From positions 558,001-622,000 of the forward strand of contig CAVXOW010000007.1 in NCBI GenBank assembly GCA_963763485.1: DNA of 64,000 nt, in the 5' to 3' direction. This document shows, in pieces, positions 26,686 through 35,792 of the stretch. The notes beneath the pieces were generated by a model that did not search any database, was not told the DNA's origin, and was given only the letters and a program-made list of their open reading frames with translations. A program made the translations under genes and the position numbers. The first letter of the stretch is position 1. The number at the start of each line of letters is the position of its first letter. Source of the stretch: CAWCKS01 sp963763485 (lineage in GTDB: Bacteria; Pseudomonadota; Alphaproteobacteria; Rhizobiales; Xanthobacteraceae).

Positions 26686-27384
26686 TCAAGCGCCGAGCCA
26701 GCGAAATGACTTTGCAAGAAAGGCATTCCCATTCGTGCGCGGCAACTCGCCGTGAGCCACGATGACGCGTTCACAATTCCAGCTCAGCACCTTGTCACGC
26801 GCCCGGCGCGCCGGTGCGCGGTCGATAAAAGATAATCGCCATTCGAGCGGCGCGCAGGCTTGGTCCTGGGTAAGGCCATCGAGGTGCGCGAGGAAGCGCC
26901 ACCAACCCCAATGTTCTCGGAGAAAGTGATCGCTGAACGTCTGGATCAGATCGGCGACGATTGCGGTGGCGGAGGGGCGGTGAAGAAACACAACCTCGTC
27001 CATGGCGAATGAGCCGCGGAACCATGCCTGGTCGATATCGGGAAGCCATTCGGGCGGCGGGCTGTCCTTCAGCGCTTCGCGGAACGAGAGGTCGGAGCAT
27101 TTCTTGATTGTCGATTGCGGCCCCCATAACGTTGCCTCGGGATAGGCCGTCTTCCACTCCTGCAGGTAGAGGTGATGGAGTTTGTTGGGGCTCACGAGGT
27201 GACGAACAGAGCCTAAACGATCCACTTCGGTGCGCCGATCTGCAGTTAGCTTGATCGGCGACCATACCCACAGATTGCCGTTCTCCAATCGGGCGATGAC
27301 CGAGCGCGTCGGATAGGGAATGCCAAAGAAGCTGACATTCTCCCCTTCAGTGACCCAAAGAGTCTCGTGCACTTGCTCGAGCAT
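26686..27384 (-). CDS. DUF4336 (metallo-beta-lactamase-like) protein
   Basis: 232 aa, soluble. It opens LEQVHETLWVTEGENVSFFG and contains GNLWVWSPIKLTADRRTEVD, VRHLVSPNKLHHLYLQEWKT (the degenerate metal-site region), AMDEVVFLHRPSATAIVADL and the C-terminal CERVIVAHGELP. These are the marks of DUF4336, a beta-lactamase-fold family in which the metal histidines are partly lost; the biochemical role is unknown. It stands alone between gene-poor DNA and a LysR gene. Confidence 0.82.
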   Translation of the reverse strand: MLEQVHETLWVTEGENVSFFGIPYPTRSVIARLENGNLWVWSPIKLTADRRTEVDRLGSVRHLVSPNKLHHLYLQEWKTAYPEATLWGPQSTIKKCSDLSFREALKDSPPPEWLPDIDQAWFRGSFAMDEVVFLHRPSATAIVADLIQTFSDHFLREHWGWWRFLAHLDGLTQDQACAPLEWRLSFIDRAPARRARDKVLSWNCERVIVAHGELPRTNGNAFLAKSFRWLGA

Positions 27385-27567
27385 TTCTTCACCTTCTACC
27401 AGATGGTTAAACGGCGCGCGATTTCGTCAGGATGCCGTCTAAGCGGTCGCCTCGAACAGCAATTGGAGATGGTTGCAGGTCCCTGATTTGAACCTACGCG
27501 CGACAGCATTCTCCGAATCAATCGCCCGCCATTACACGCCGATCCCGCCCTAGGCCCTGGCGGACAG

Positions 27568-28471
27568 TTAACTGCGGCCGCGGCTGTGCTCGAGCAGAAA
27601 TTTCATGAAGGCCTTGATCTTGGCTGTCCTGGCCTGACGCTGATGGTAGACCGCGTAGATCGCGGTGCTGAAGGTCTGTGCGGTGGTCACCTTATACTCG
27701 CGCAGCAACGGCGCCAGCTTGCCGCTCTGCAATTCTTCGCGCACCATCCACTCATGCAGCACCGAGATACCGAGTCCGCCGATCATGGCGGCCCGCAACG
27801 CGTCGATATCGTTGACCTGAAGGTTGCCGCGCGGCCAGTGATCGTGCGTACCCGTCCGGCCTTCGAAGCGCCACATCGCCTGCGGCGCCACCGGGAACAC
27901 GAGGCAGTTGTGGCGAGTCAGGTCGGCGATCGACACCGGCACGCCGTGCTGCGCAACATAGTTTGGAACTCGCCAGCAACAGCCGCTGCGTATCGATGAT
28001 CTTCTGCGACCTGAGGGTCGAGCTCGCACCGAGGCCAAAGCGAATGACGACGTCAACTCCGTCGGGCACCGTGTCGGGGCTTCGATCGTCGACGTAAATC
28101 TTCACGCTGATGCCGCTATAGCGCGACAGAAACTCAGGCAGCAGGGGCGCAATGACCCGCGCGCTGATGCTGGCCCGGGTCTGCAGCGTCAACGTCCCTT
28201 GTGGCGCCTTTTCCATCGCGGCCACGATGGTATTCGCGGCCTCGAGATCCGCCAGGATCCTGCGCGCGTGCGCGTGATATACCCGACCGGCTTCGGTCAG
28301 GCCCATCATCCGGGTGGTTCGCGTCAGGAGCTCCGCGCCGAGCTGCTTCTCCAGCGCCGCGATATGCCGCGAGATCGATGATGGCGGCAATCCAAGCCGT
28401 CGTGCAGCCGCCGAGAAACTGCCTTGTGTCACGGTGCTGACGAAAATCCGCAAGCCGAGCATTTCGTCCAT
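27568..28471 (-). pseudogene. LysR-family regulator with one frameshift
   Basis: The start MDEMLGLRIFVSTVTQGSFS at 28471 begins a LysR protein of about 300 aa: winged HTH (AAARRLGLPPSSISRHIAAL), linker helix, and the effector domain (IAPLLPEFLSRYSGISVKIY). At about 27965-27972 the frame changes (RLLLAS to PNYVAQHGVPVSIADL) and the other frame completes the domain to LLEHSRGRS at 27568. A one-base insertion explains it. The gene is divergent from an MDR reductase, with a perfect palindrome between them, so it was surely the local regulator. Whether it still works depends on whether the indel is real. Confidence 0.8.
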
Positions 28472-28537
28472 GCTGATCCCACCTGTCGCTGCATAGCCGC
28501 CGTTACGGCGCTGTTGGAGCCGTGGCAACTCGATTGC

Positions 28538-28568
28538 AAGCATTTGTGCTCCAATAGCACAAATGCTT
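28538..28568. promoter_or_regulatory. Perfect 13-bp palindromic operator between LysR and reductase genes
   Basis: AAGCATTTGTGCT (28538-28550) and AGCACAAATGCTT (28556-28568), separated by 5 bases, with no mismatch. It sits in the divergent intergenic region 68 bases before each start (28471 and 28636), the usual place for a LysR recognition site (T-N11-A core inside the dyad). A decayed copy occurs at about 29808-29835 before the LLM gene. Confidence 0.75.
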
Positions 28569-28635
28569 TGTCGCCCGCACTGTGGCGATGCGGGATAACG
28601 CGCACTAATCTTGCTCCGAGCAACGGGACTCAGCG

Positions 28636-29640
28636 ATGACGACATCACGAGAAATTCGCCTCAAAAGCCGTCCCGTCGGAATGCCGGCAGCAAGCGATTT
28701 CGAACTCGCCACCGTTGAACTGCCTCCGCCCGCTGCGGGGCAGATTCAGGTGCGCAATCTCTGGATGACTGTCGATCCGTATATGCGCGCCCGAATGAAC
28801 GACGGGAAGAGCTATGCTGCGCCATTCGCGCTCGGCGCGGCGATGCAGGGAAGTGCGATTGGTGAGGTCACATCTTCTCATGATCCTTCTCTGAAGCCCG
28901 GCGACCTCGTCCAGAGTTTTTTCGGCTGGCGAGAGGGCTTCAATGCATCAGCAAGCGAGGTCCGGAAACTGGAGACGAACGGGCTTCCCCCGGAGGCTTT
29001 TCTCGGCGTCGCCGGCTTGCCGGGTCTCACCGCTTACGTGGGCCTTTTGCGCATCGCCGCCCTGAAAGACGGAGATATTGTCTTGGTATCCGGCGCGGCT
29101 GGGGCCGTGGGCTCAATGGCCTGTCAAATTGCCAAACTCAGGGGTCACAAGGTGATCGCCTCCGCCGGCGGAAAGGACAAGATCGCTTTTGTGAAGAACG
29201 AGCTCGGGGTCGATGAAACGATTGATTACAAGGCCACAAGCGATCTCACGCAAGCCTTGGCGACGGCAGCGCCCGATGGGATCGACGTTTACTTTGACAA
29301 TGTCGGAGGCGATCACCTCGATGCGGCTTTGGCGAATACAAAGCCGTTTGGCAGGTTTGTGCTGTGCGGCATGATCTCGCAGTACAACGCCAGCGCCCCA
29401 GGCGCGGGCATACGCAACATCGCGCTGGCCGTTGGCCGGAGCTTGCGCTTGCAGAGCTTTAACGTCTCAAATCACTTCGATCTTCAGCCGGCCTTTGCCA
29501 GGGATCTCGCCGCCTGGCACGCCGCGGGCAAGCTCAAGTGGCGTCAGACGGTCCTCAATGGGATTGAGCGCGCGCCCGAGGCGTTCCTGGGATTGTTCAG
29601 CGGACAGAACATTGGGAAGATGCTTGTCAAGCTGAGCTAG
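28636..29640 (+). CDS. NADP-dependent zinc-free MDR oxidoreductase (CurA/prostaglandin-reductase-like)
   Basis: 334 aa, cytosolic medium-chain reductase that reduces activated alkenes or 2-alkenals with NADPH. Domain order is the GroES-like N-terminus (LRNLWMTVDPYMRARMNDGK, seen here as VRNLWMTVDPYMRARMND), the Rossmann motif SGAAGAVGSMACQIAKLRG (about residues 155-173) and the NADP-binding stretch IDVYFDNVGGDHLDAAL. No zinc-ligand cysteines are present, as expected. It is divergent from a LysR gene with a shared palindrome and opens a run of five redox/lipid genes. Confidence 0.92.
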   Translation: MTTSREIRLKSRPVGMPAASDFELATVELPPPAAGQIQVRNLWMTVDPYMRARMNDGKSYAAPFALGAAMQGSAIGEVTSSHDPSLKPGDLVQSFFGWREGFNASASEVRKLETNGLPPEAFLGVAGLPGLTAYVGLLRIAALKDGDIVLVSGAAGAVGSMACQIAKLRGHKVIASAGGKDKIAFVKNELGVDETIDYKATSDLTQALATAAPDGIDVYFDNVGGDHLDAALANTKPFGRFVLCGMISQYNASAPGAGIRNIALAVGRSLRLQSFNVSNHFDLQPAFARDLAAWHAAGKLKWRQTVLNGIERAPEAFLGLFSGQNIGKMLVKLS

Positions 29641-29850
29641 GCGGCCCCAAAAACGAGCGCCACGTCAGCGCTCCGTGCGGCGCTGTTTCCATCGCAGAGA
29701 CCATGGTGTGCGCGGCCTCGAGATCCGCAAGGATCTTGCGCGCGTACGCCCGCGTCCTTGCAAAGCCGCCGCCACGCAGTTGTTGAAGCCGTGGCACAAC
29801 TCGCTTGCACACATTTGTGCTCCGCCAGCATAGATGCTTTGCCGCGCGCT
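29641..29850 (-). pseudogene. Remnant of a second LysR gene and its operator
   Basis: This stretch repeats, with gaps, the region 28190-28600: CGGCCTCGAGATCCGC-AGGATC (LysR linker helix, ARKILADLEAAHTMVSAMET on the minus strand), then GAAGCCGTGGCACAACTCG, then a half-destroyed copy of the LysR palindrome (CATTTGTGCT...AGCATAGATGCTT). The HTH part has been deleted and only fragments of the linker region and promoter remain. It lies before the LLM gene just as the intact unit lies before the MDR reductase, so a regulator-target pair was once duplicated here. Confidence 0.6.
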
Positions 29851-29959
29851 CTGTGGCGGTGCGGCAGGACGCATATTAGTGTCGTTGTCAGTCGTGACGG
29901 AAGCGCCGCATCGTCGGCGGCGCGTGGTCCGGATCGCCTTGACCTTGCGGGAGCTAGCA

Positions 29960-31180
29960 ATGAAATTCGGCATCTTCTACGAACACCAAATTCCGCGGCC
30001 TTGGACGGCGCGCAGCGAATACGATCATTTCCAGAACGCATTGACGCAGATCGAACTCGCCGACCGTCTCGGCTATGACTATGCGTGGCAGGTCGAGCAT
30101 CATTTTCTCGAGGAATATTCCCACGGTTCGGCGCCATCGTCGTTTCTGTCGGCGGCCAGCCAGCGCACCAAGAACATCCGGCTCGGTCACGGCGTTTTCC
30201 AGCTCACCACCAATCATCCGATCCGCATCGCCGAGATGACCGCCACGCTCGATTTGTTGTCGGGCGGCCGGGTCGAACTCGGCACCGGCGAGGGCGTCGG
30301 GCCGACCGAGCTGCATCCGTTCGGTGCCCGCGTTCGCAACAAGCGCGAGATGTGGGAAGAGGGCCTGCAGGCGCTGATCCCCTGCTTCACCAAGACTGAC
30401 TGGGAATTCCACGGCAAGTATTTCGACTTTCCACGCCGCAACGTGCTGCCGAAACCGTTACAGCTGCCGCACCCGCCGCTTTGGCGTGCGTGCTCGAACC
30501 TCGCGAATATCGAGATCGCCGCGCGCCGCGGGGTTGGCGCTCTAGGCTTTCAGTTCGCGACGCCGGAGGGCGCACGCGCCTGGGTCAATCGTTACTATGA
30601 CCTGATCGCCCGAGGCGAAATCGAGAAGCTGACCGACTATCAGACCAACGCCAACATCGCCGTGGTGTCAGGCTTCATGTGTGCGGCGACCGACGAGGAG
30701 GCGCGGGCGAAGGCCGACGGCTGGACGTTCTTCATCTTCTGCCTGGAATACAATTCGAGCCACAACTACGAGCCCGGCACGGTCGACCTGTGGAGCGAAT
30801 ATCAGGCATGGCGCAACACCGAGAAGGCCCAGCTTGCGTTCAAGACCGGCCTGATCGGATCGCCCGAGACCATCCGCAAGAAGCTGCGCCAGTTTGCCGA
30901 CGCCCACGTCGATCAGATCATCCTGTTGAACCAGTCCGGAAAGACTTCGCACACCGACATCTGCGAGAGCCTTGAACTGTTCGCCCGCGAGGTCATGCCG
31001 GAGTTTCACGCTCTTGAACCGGCACACCAGGCGTGGAAGCAGGATGTGCTGAACCGCAAGATCGTGCTCGAGCAATTTGACACCACCGGCCACGAAAAGT
31101 CGGTGGTCCGGGCAAATAATCCCGACGTGGTGCGCGCCTCGGTCGATACGCTCCGCGAGCGCGCCAGTGCAAAGGCGTGA
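29960..31180 (+). CDS. LLM-class flavin-dependent oxidoreductase (luciferase-like)
   Basis: 406 aa, cytosolic FMN-dependent monooxygenase of the bacterial luciferase fold. The ATG at 29960 has a GGAG site and the family opening MKFGIFYEHQIPRPW. Other family stretches are LADRLGYDYAWQVEHHFLEE, RLGHGVFQLTTNHPIRIAEM and GGRVELGTGEGVGPTELHPF. An upstream frame extension to 29834 crosses the decayed operator and is not credible. It is followed at 56 bases by an aldo/keto reductase, probably in one transcript. The substrate is unknown; relatives attack alkanesulfonates, long-chain alkanes or aromatic compounds. Confidence 0.92.
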   Translation: MKFGIFYEHQIPRPWTARSEYDHFQNALTQIELADRLGYDYAWQVEHHFLEEYSHGSAPSSFLSAASQRTKNIRLGHGVFQLTTNHPIRIAEMTATLDLLSGGRVELGTGEGVGPTELHPFGARVRNKREMWEEGLQALIPCFTKTDWEFHGKYFDFPRRNVLPKPLQLPHPPLWRACSNLANIEIAARRGVGALGFQFATPEGARAWVNRYYDLIARGEIEKLTDYQTNANIAVVSGFMCAATDEEARAKADGWTFFIFCLEYNSSHNYEPGTVDLWSEYQAWRNTEKAQLAFKTGLIGSPETIRKKLRQFADAHVDQIILLNQSGKTSHTDICESLELFAREVMPEFHALEPAHQAWKQDVLNRKIVLEQFDTTGHEKSVVRANNPDVVRASVDTLRERASAKA

Positions 31181-31236
31181 CCCGGCCGCCGGGCTCGCGT
31201 CGGCGGCATTGAAGGCAGATCGTCAAGGCAGCGATC

Positions 31237-32208
31237 ATGAAAATCTCTCCCCTCGGTGCCCTGGGTCCGGTGAGCCGTCTTACCCTGGGCGGTGGCGGCA
31301 TCGGCCAGGTCTGGGGCGAGGTCAGCCGTGACGAGGCCGCCGCGACCCTCAAAGCCGCTCTCGACGGCGGGATCAACGTCCTCGATACCGCCCCGATGTA
31401 CGGCGATTGCGAACGGCTGATCGGCGACACCTTCGCCGGCGTGCTCCCGGCCGGTGTGAAGATCACGACGAAGTGCGCCCTCGGCTCACCTCCGTCCGGA
31501 CAGGTAGCCGAGCGCCTGCGGGCCTCGCTGGAGGCCAGCCTCACGGCGATGCGGCTGGCCCGCGTCGACGTCTTCTTCCTGCACACCTCCATCGCTGCCG
31601 ACGATTATGCCTACGCGCATGGCGACGCCCGCAGGGACGCGATGTCCACCCGCTGGTCGCTTTATGTCGAGGAGGTGGTTCCTGCGTTCGAGCGGCTGCA
31701 AGCTGAAGGCCGGATCGGCTGCTGGGGCATCACAGGGATCGGCGTGCCCGACGCCGTGCTCAAGGCCATCGCGCGCGATCCCAAGCCCGCCGTGGTTCAG
31801 GCGATCACGAATTTGCTCGACAGCGCCGGGGCAATCCGCCGGTTCGCCGAGCCGCCTCGTCCTCGGCAGATCATCGCAGCAGCCTGCTCACGTGGCATCG
31901 GCGTGTTCGGGATCCGCGCCGTCCAGGCCGGCGCGCTCACCCGCGCCGTGGACCGGCCGCTCCCGCCCGACCATGCCGACGCGCGCGACTACGCGCGCGC
32001 CGCCCCCTACCGCGCCCTATGCGCCACCTGGGGTGACGACCCGGCGATCATCGCGCATCGCTATGCGCTCGGCATGGACGGCGTCGACAGCCTGATCCTC
32101 GGCGTCAAGAACCGCGCCGAACTCGCCGACGCCCTGGCGGCCGAGGCGGCGGGACCGCTGGAGGCTGCCCAGGTGACGGCCATCGATCAGCTGGGGCTGG
32201 CACAATGA
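31237..32208 (+). CDS. Aldo/keto reductase
   Basis: 323 aa, NADPH-dependent (alpha/beta)8 reductase. The N-terminal GPVSRLTLGGGGIGQVWG, the catalytic-Asp/Tyr region GGINVLDTAPMYGDCERLIG, LARVDVFFLHTS and the late SLILGVKNRAELADAL are all present. Length and spacing fit the D-threo-aldose dehydrogenase-like branch. It lies in a tight run (57 bases after the LLM gene, 37 before the enoyl-CoA hydratase), consistent with a catabolic set. Confidence 0.9.
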   Translation: MKISPLGALGPVSRLTLGGGGIGQVWGEVSRDEAAATLKAALDGGINVLDTAPMYGDCERLIGDTFAGVLPAGVKITTKCALGSPPSGQVAERLRASLEASLTAMRLARVDVFFLHTSIAADDYAYAHGDARRDAMSTRWSLYVEEVVPAFERLQAEGRIGCWGITGIGVPDAVLKAIARDPKPAVVQAITNLLDSAGAIRRFAEPPRPRQIIAAACSRGIGVFGIRAVQAGALTRAVDRPLPPDHADARDYARAAPYRALCATWGDDPAIIAHRYALGMDGVDSLILGVKNRAELADALAAEAAGPLEAAQVTAIDQLGLAQ

Positions 32209-32245
32209 AGGCATCGTTGTCACCGGCAAAGCGAGCGAGCTATTC

Positions 32246-33043
32246 ATGACGTACGTTACAACAGAGCGCCACGGTCAAGCACAGATCATATGCTATGCCA
32301 ACGCGCCGCGTGGCTTTCTCTGCCGCGCCGGGTGCCGCGAACTGCTCCAGGCGTTCGAAGACTGTGCCAGAGATCCAGACCTGCGGGTCATTGTCTTCAC
32401 TGGCGGCAGCGCTACGGAGTTCATCCGTCACTTTGACATTGCCGAAATCATTTCTGCGGGCGAGGCGATAGCCTCCGGGCGAGTGGGCGCAGAGGTGTTC
32501 GAGGGCGGCCCGTTTGCGGCGTTGCTCAATGGCATCGCGCGCTCTCCCAAGATCGTCATTGCTGCGATCAACGGGGTTTGCATGGGAGGCGGGCTGGAGC
32601 TGGCTCTTGCTTGCGACATCAGGGTCGTTGCGAACAGCGTTACCCAACTCGGACTGCCCGAGACCCGAACCGCGGTTTGCGGCGGCACCCAGCGACTGCC
32701 CGGTGTGATCGGCATGGGCCGCGCATTGGACATGATCCGCCGCGGCACGATCGTCGATGCCAGGCGCGCCATCCAGATCGGGTTGGTGAACGAAGGCGCC
32801 GACGACGCGCTCGCACGTGCACTCGAGATCGCCGGCGAACTGGAGCTGATGCTGCCGGATGTGCTCGCCACCGCCAAAGCCTGCACTCGCCATCAGACCG
32901 AAGCGGCCCTCGCGGAAGGCTATGCTCGCGAACGAAAGGCTTTCGCGCAACTGCTCAAGGATGGTCAGGCGCTTGACGTGCTGCGGGCCTTCCACGCACA
33001 AGGGGACGACATCGCCACCTTCAAGCCCCCGGCGATCGCATAG
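32246..33043 (+). CDS. Enoyl-CoA hydratase/isomerase family protein
   Basis: 265 aa crotonase-fold protein. The oxyanion-hole stretches are AAINGVCMGGGLELALACDI and the earlier FTGGSATEFIRHFDIAEI. The helix with the first catalytic Glu of true hydratases reads LPETRTAVCGGTQRLPGVIG, where one acidic residue is kept. The N-terminus is slightly unusual (TERHGQAQIICYANAPRGFL). The family hydrates or isomerises acyl-CoA double bonds. Position suggests joint action with the preceding reductases on an unsaturated acid, which is inference. Confidence 0.88.
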   Translation: MTYVTTERHGQAQIICYANAPRGFLCRAGCRELLQAFEDCARDPDLRVIVFTGGSATEFIRHFDIAEIISAGEAIASGRVGAEVFEGGPFAALLNGIARSPKIVIAAINGVCMGGGLELALACDIRVVANSVTQLGLPETRTAVCGGTQRLPGVIGMGRALDMIRRGTIVDARRAIQIGLVNEGADDALARALEIAGELELMLPDVLATAKACTRHQTEAALAEGYARERKAFAQLLKDGQALDVLRAFHAQGDDIATFKPPAIA

Positions 33044-33093
33044 GCTCGCTGCAGTACAATTTGTTGCTGACGATCCTGCAACGGAGACTTCCC

Positions 33094-33513
33094 ATGTCCG
33101 CACTTTACTCCACCGAAGCCCGCGCCGTCGGCGGCCGTGCCGGCCGCGTCGAGACTCCGGACGGCCTGCTGTCCGTCGACCTCGCGCTGCCCAAAGAGAT
33201 GGGCGGCCGCGGCTGCGCCACGAACCCGGAACAGCTGTTCGCCGCCGGCTACGCCGCCTGCTTCGAGAACGCCGTCCGCTTCATTGCCGGCCAGCAGAAG
33301 ATCCCGCTCAAAGGTGCAGCGGTGACCGCCCGTGTCTCGCTGTACCGGCGCGCGGAGGGCGGCTTCCAGCTCGGCGTCAACCTCGACGTCGAGACCGAGG
33401 GCCTCGACCAGGCCGCCGCGGAGGCGTTGGTCGCCGCCGCTCACAACGTCTGCCCCTATTCGAACGCCACGCGCGGCAATATCGATGTGGGGATCGCCGT
33501 CAGGGCCTCATGA
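33094..33513 (+). CDS. OsmC/Ohr-family organic hydroperoxide resistance protein
   Basis: 139 aa thiol peroxidase. The two redox cysteines are visible: one in AAGYAACFENAVRF (about residue 57) and one in VAAAHNVCPYSNATRGN (about residue 121). The Ohr N-terminus YSTEARAVGGRAGRVETPDG is typical. The ATG at 33094 has a GGAG site; an upstream frame to 33061 is not needed. It ends the 28.6-33.5 kb run and may detoxify peroxides formed by the flavin oxidoreductase. Confidence 0.92.
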   Translation: MSALYSTEARAVGGRAGRVETPDGLLSVDLALPKEMGGRGCATNPEQLFAAGYAACFENAVRFIAGQQKIPLKGAAVTARVSLYRRAEGGFQLGVNLDVETEGLDQAAAEALVAAAHNVCPYSNATRGNIDVGIAVRAS

Positions 33514-34046
33514 TCGCACCACCGACACTCGATCATTTGTGAGCGCTCGACTGAGTTCAGAACGGAATTGCAACGGCGCAAAGAGATCGCAAAGAGTTAG
33601 GTGGTTTCGACGTGAACAGAGTGAGAAGTGATCACACGTGGCTTCAATTTGTTCAATGACTTAGCGGCGGGCAACAGCGTTCGGGACGCGGTGTTTACGG
33701 GCTGGCTTAAATTTTTTGCCCCCACCGCGAATCCACGCGGGTTCAGAAATCGCCCATTTGATTCTCGGTGCTTCTTTGGGCAGCGAACCAGAATCGTAAC
33801 GATCCGTCCCGCGACAATCATCGGCGCAGCTAGCGCAAGCTCACTTCAGAGCTCCAGTCAGCCTTGGCCCCACACGAACGCTGACCTGGCTTCAGCCTTC
33901 GCTCGGCGGCGGCAACTCGAACCGATGAGGAAAGCCAGTCTGTTGCAATCACGAATTATGTCCAGCAAGCAGGGGCAGTAAGGACTGCGCAATGGTGAGG
34001 ACTGCGCGGATGATGACCCGCATTGCCCTCCATGGTCACGAAGCAT
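33514..34046. other. Intergenic stretch without a supported gene
   Basis: An open frame at 33628-33981 exists, but its protein (NLFNDLAAGNSVRDAVFTGW at the start, then Ser/Arg-rich) resembles nothing recognised and has no ribosome site. Composition is less GC-rich than the flanking genes. Its end leads into the palindrome at 34047. Confidence 0.4.
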
Positions 34047-34060
34047 ATGATCATAATCAT
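34047..34060. promoter_or_regulatory. Crp/Fnr-type half-palindrome ATGAT-N4-ATCAT, copy 1
   Basis: ATGATCATAATCAT has perfect 5-base arms. A TACAAT hexamer at 34083-34088 could be the -10 box; the site centre then lies near -42, the class II activator position. It matches two further copies at 45765 and 51478. The downstream gene is a small membrane protein at 34143. Confidence 0.6.
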
Positions 34061-34142
34061 ACGATCCCGCGCCGCTCAGTGTTACAATATATAAGGTGAG
34101 CGCCTCCGGCGCGACCGATGCTATGCAACGGAGTTCACGACA

Positions 34143-34442
34143 ATGCGACGGGAATGGCTGCTTTCATTTGGCGCCGTAGCGCTCGCATTTTTGGGCTCCC
34201 AGCATCACAACCTTATGATGTTGCTGTTTGCGCTCGGTCTCGGCGATGCGGGAATGAGCGCCATGACCGCGATTCCGCTGGTTCGCACCTCAATGTTAGT
34301 CTTGTCCTTGGTGATGGCCGCGGTGGTCGGCTATCAGATTTCCAGGCCGAGCCGTCCCACGGCGACGCGCCTCATTGGCGCGCTCTCCATTCTCTTCACG
34401 CTCGGCCTTGCGGGATGGTCCGTCCTGCGCTTTGGCCTGTGA
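34143..34442 (+). CDS. Small three-helix membrane protein
   Basis: 99 aa. Helices are WLLSFGAVALAFLGSQ, a middle segment rich in Leu/Met (NLMMLLFALGLGDAGMSAMT), SMLVLSLVMAAVVGYQIS and LIGALSILFTLGLAGWSVLR. No family name is recognised. It lies downstream of the ATGATC palindrome and 11 bases before a methyltransferase gene, so it may belong to the same regulon as the cytochrome c'-like genes. Confidence 0.65.
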   Translation: MRREWLLSFGAVALAFLGSQHHNLMMLLFALGLGDAGMSAMTAIPLVRTSMLVLSLVMAAVVGYQISRPSRPTATRLIGALSILFTLGLAGWSVLRFGL

Positions 34443-34453
34443 GAACTCCCGCC

Positions 34454-35063
34454 ATGGAGAAGCCATTCCAGAAGGACCTCAGCCATCTTAGCTGGGACGA
34501 GGTCTATGAGCGGCAGGCGCTGCGGGCCGAGCTCGCCACCGATTGGCTCGAGGCGCTTCGCCTTAAGTCCGGCGACCGAGTGCTCGAAATTGGTGCGGGT
34601 CCCGGCTATGTTAGCTTTATTCTCGCCGATCGTGTGGGACCAACGGGCATCGTTTACGCGCTGGACCGTTCTGTTGACGCTCTCGCTTACCTTGAGCGCC
34701 TGCAGACCGGGCGCGGGGTCGAGCAGAATTCGGCGGATGGTCGCGGACGCGGCCGCGCTGGAGCCTTCCAGCGTGCATGCGGACTCCGCCCTAATCACGA
34801 TGGTCCTGCATCACGCCGATGATCCGGCCGGGATCCTGCGCAATGTGGGCCGATGTGTACCGCTCGGCGCGCCGATAGTAATCGGCGAATTCCATCCAGA
34901 GGGTCCGTGTAAGAGCGGGCCGCCGCGCGAGCACCGGCTGGCGCCAGAGAGGATTCAAGGATGGTGTGAGCAAGCCGGCCTGGCGGTGGTCGGTTATCGG
35001 CGGCAAACGAGGGAACATTACGCGCTGTTTGCACAGCGCGGCCCCGACGTTAGCCGAGACTAG
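34454..35063 (+). pseudogene. Class I SAM-dependent methyltransferase with one frameshift
   Basis: The start MEKPFQKDLSHLSWDEVYER at 34454 leads into the SAM-binding motif VLEIGAGPGYVSFILADRVG and VYALDRSVDALAYLERLQ. At about 34715-34725 the frame changes and the other frame completes the fold: RRMVADAAALEPSSVHADSA, MVLHHADDPAGILRNVGRCV, IVIGEFHPEGP and a C-terminal HYALFAQRG to 35063. One small indel accounts for the break. The substrate is unknown. It converges on, and overlaps by 14 bases, the ABC ATPase gene. Confidence 0.75.
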
Positions 35064-35763
35064 CCTCCACGGCAGGCGGCCGGTCGACCGCGTCGGCGTC
35101 AAGCCTTCCGTCGCGTAACCGGAAGATGTGATCGAACCGATCGAGTATCATCTCGTCATGCGTGACACAGATGATTGCAGCGCTTTGGTCGACCGCGATC
35201 CGTCGCAACAAATCCATCACAATTCTGGCGCGCGCCGAATCGAGCGGCGCGGTCGGCTCGTCCGCGAGAATAATGCGCGGCCGGTTTGCAAGCGCGCGGG
35301 CAATCGCCACGCGTTGCGCTTCGCCGCCCGAGAGTTGCGCAGGCATCGCGTGCTTGCGGTGGCCGACTTCCAGATAGTCGAGCAGTTCGACGGCGCGCGC
35401 GTGCGCTGCCGTTGCGCTAAATCCGGCAAGATGAAGTACCATGGCGACGTTGTCGGTGGCGTCGAGAAACGGCAGCAGATTGGGGTATTGAAAGATGAAG
35501 CCGATCTTGTCGAGCCGAAGCCGGCGCAGATCGGATTTGAGCCAGCGATCGTCATAGACTATCTCGCTGTCGAGCGTGATGCGGCCGCTGCTTGGCTCTA
35601 GAATGCAGGCGATGCAGTTGAGCAGCGTCGTCTTGCCGGAGCCGCTCGGGCCCATCAGCCCAACAACCTGGCCTGGGTAGACCTCCATATTGATGTCGAC
35701 TGAGGGCGTCGACGCGCGCACTCCCTGACCGAAATGCTTCGAAAGATGTTCGGTGCGATACAA
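35050..35763 (-). CDS. ABC exporter ATPase (MacB/LolD/DevA-type)
   Basis: 237 aa, the only intact member of an exporter operon. Walker A GPSGSGKTTLLN, Q-loop FIFQYPNLLPFLDATDNV, signature LSGGEAQRVAIARALANRP, Walker B IILADEPTAPLD (with Ala-Pro where Thr-Ala is usual) and switch CVTHDEMILDRFD are present. Its partners, an FtsX-like permease and an HlyD adaptor just upstream, are frameshifted. Without them the ATPase has no obvious substrate. Confidence 0.9.
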   Translation of the reverse strand: MYRTEHLSKHFGQGVRASTPSVDINMEVYPGQVVGLMGPSGSGKTTLLNCIACILEPSSGRITLDSEIVYDDRWLKSDLRRLRLDKIGFIFQYPNLLPFLDATDNVAMVLHLAGFSATAAHARAVELLDYLEVGHRKHAMPAQLSGGEAQRVAIARALANRPRIILADEPTAPLDSARARIVMDLLRRIAVDQSAAIICVTHDEMILDRFDHIFRLRDGRLDADAVDRPPAVEASLG

Positions 35764-35792
35764 GCGCTCGTCTGTCGGGTTCTGCCATCGTC

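Noticed and set aside
27470..27545. tRNA-like stretch on the minus strand (GGTTCAAATC and a GC-rich 3' end)
   Set aside because: The T-arm does not close, and no anticodon arm or acceptor stem can be paired; probably chance or a worn fragment.
32240..33103. 287-codon open frame on the minus strand
   Set aside because: Antisense to the enoyl-CoA hydratase, which has clear family motifs; this frame has none.
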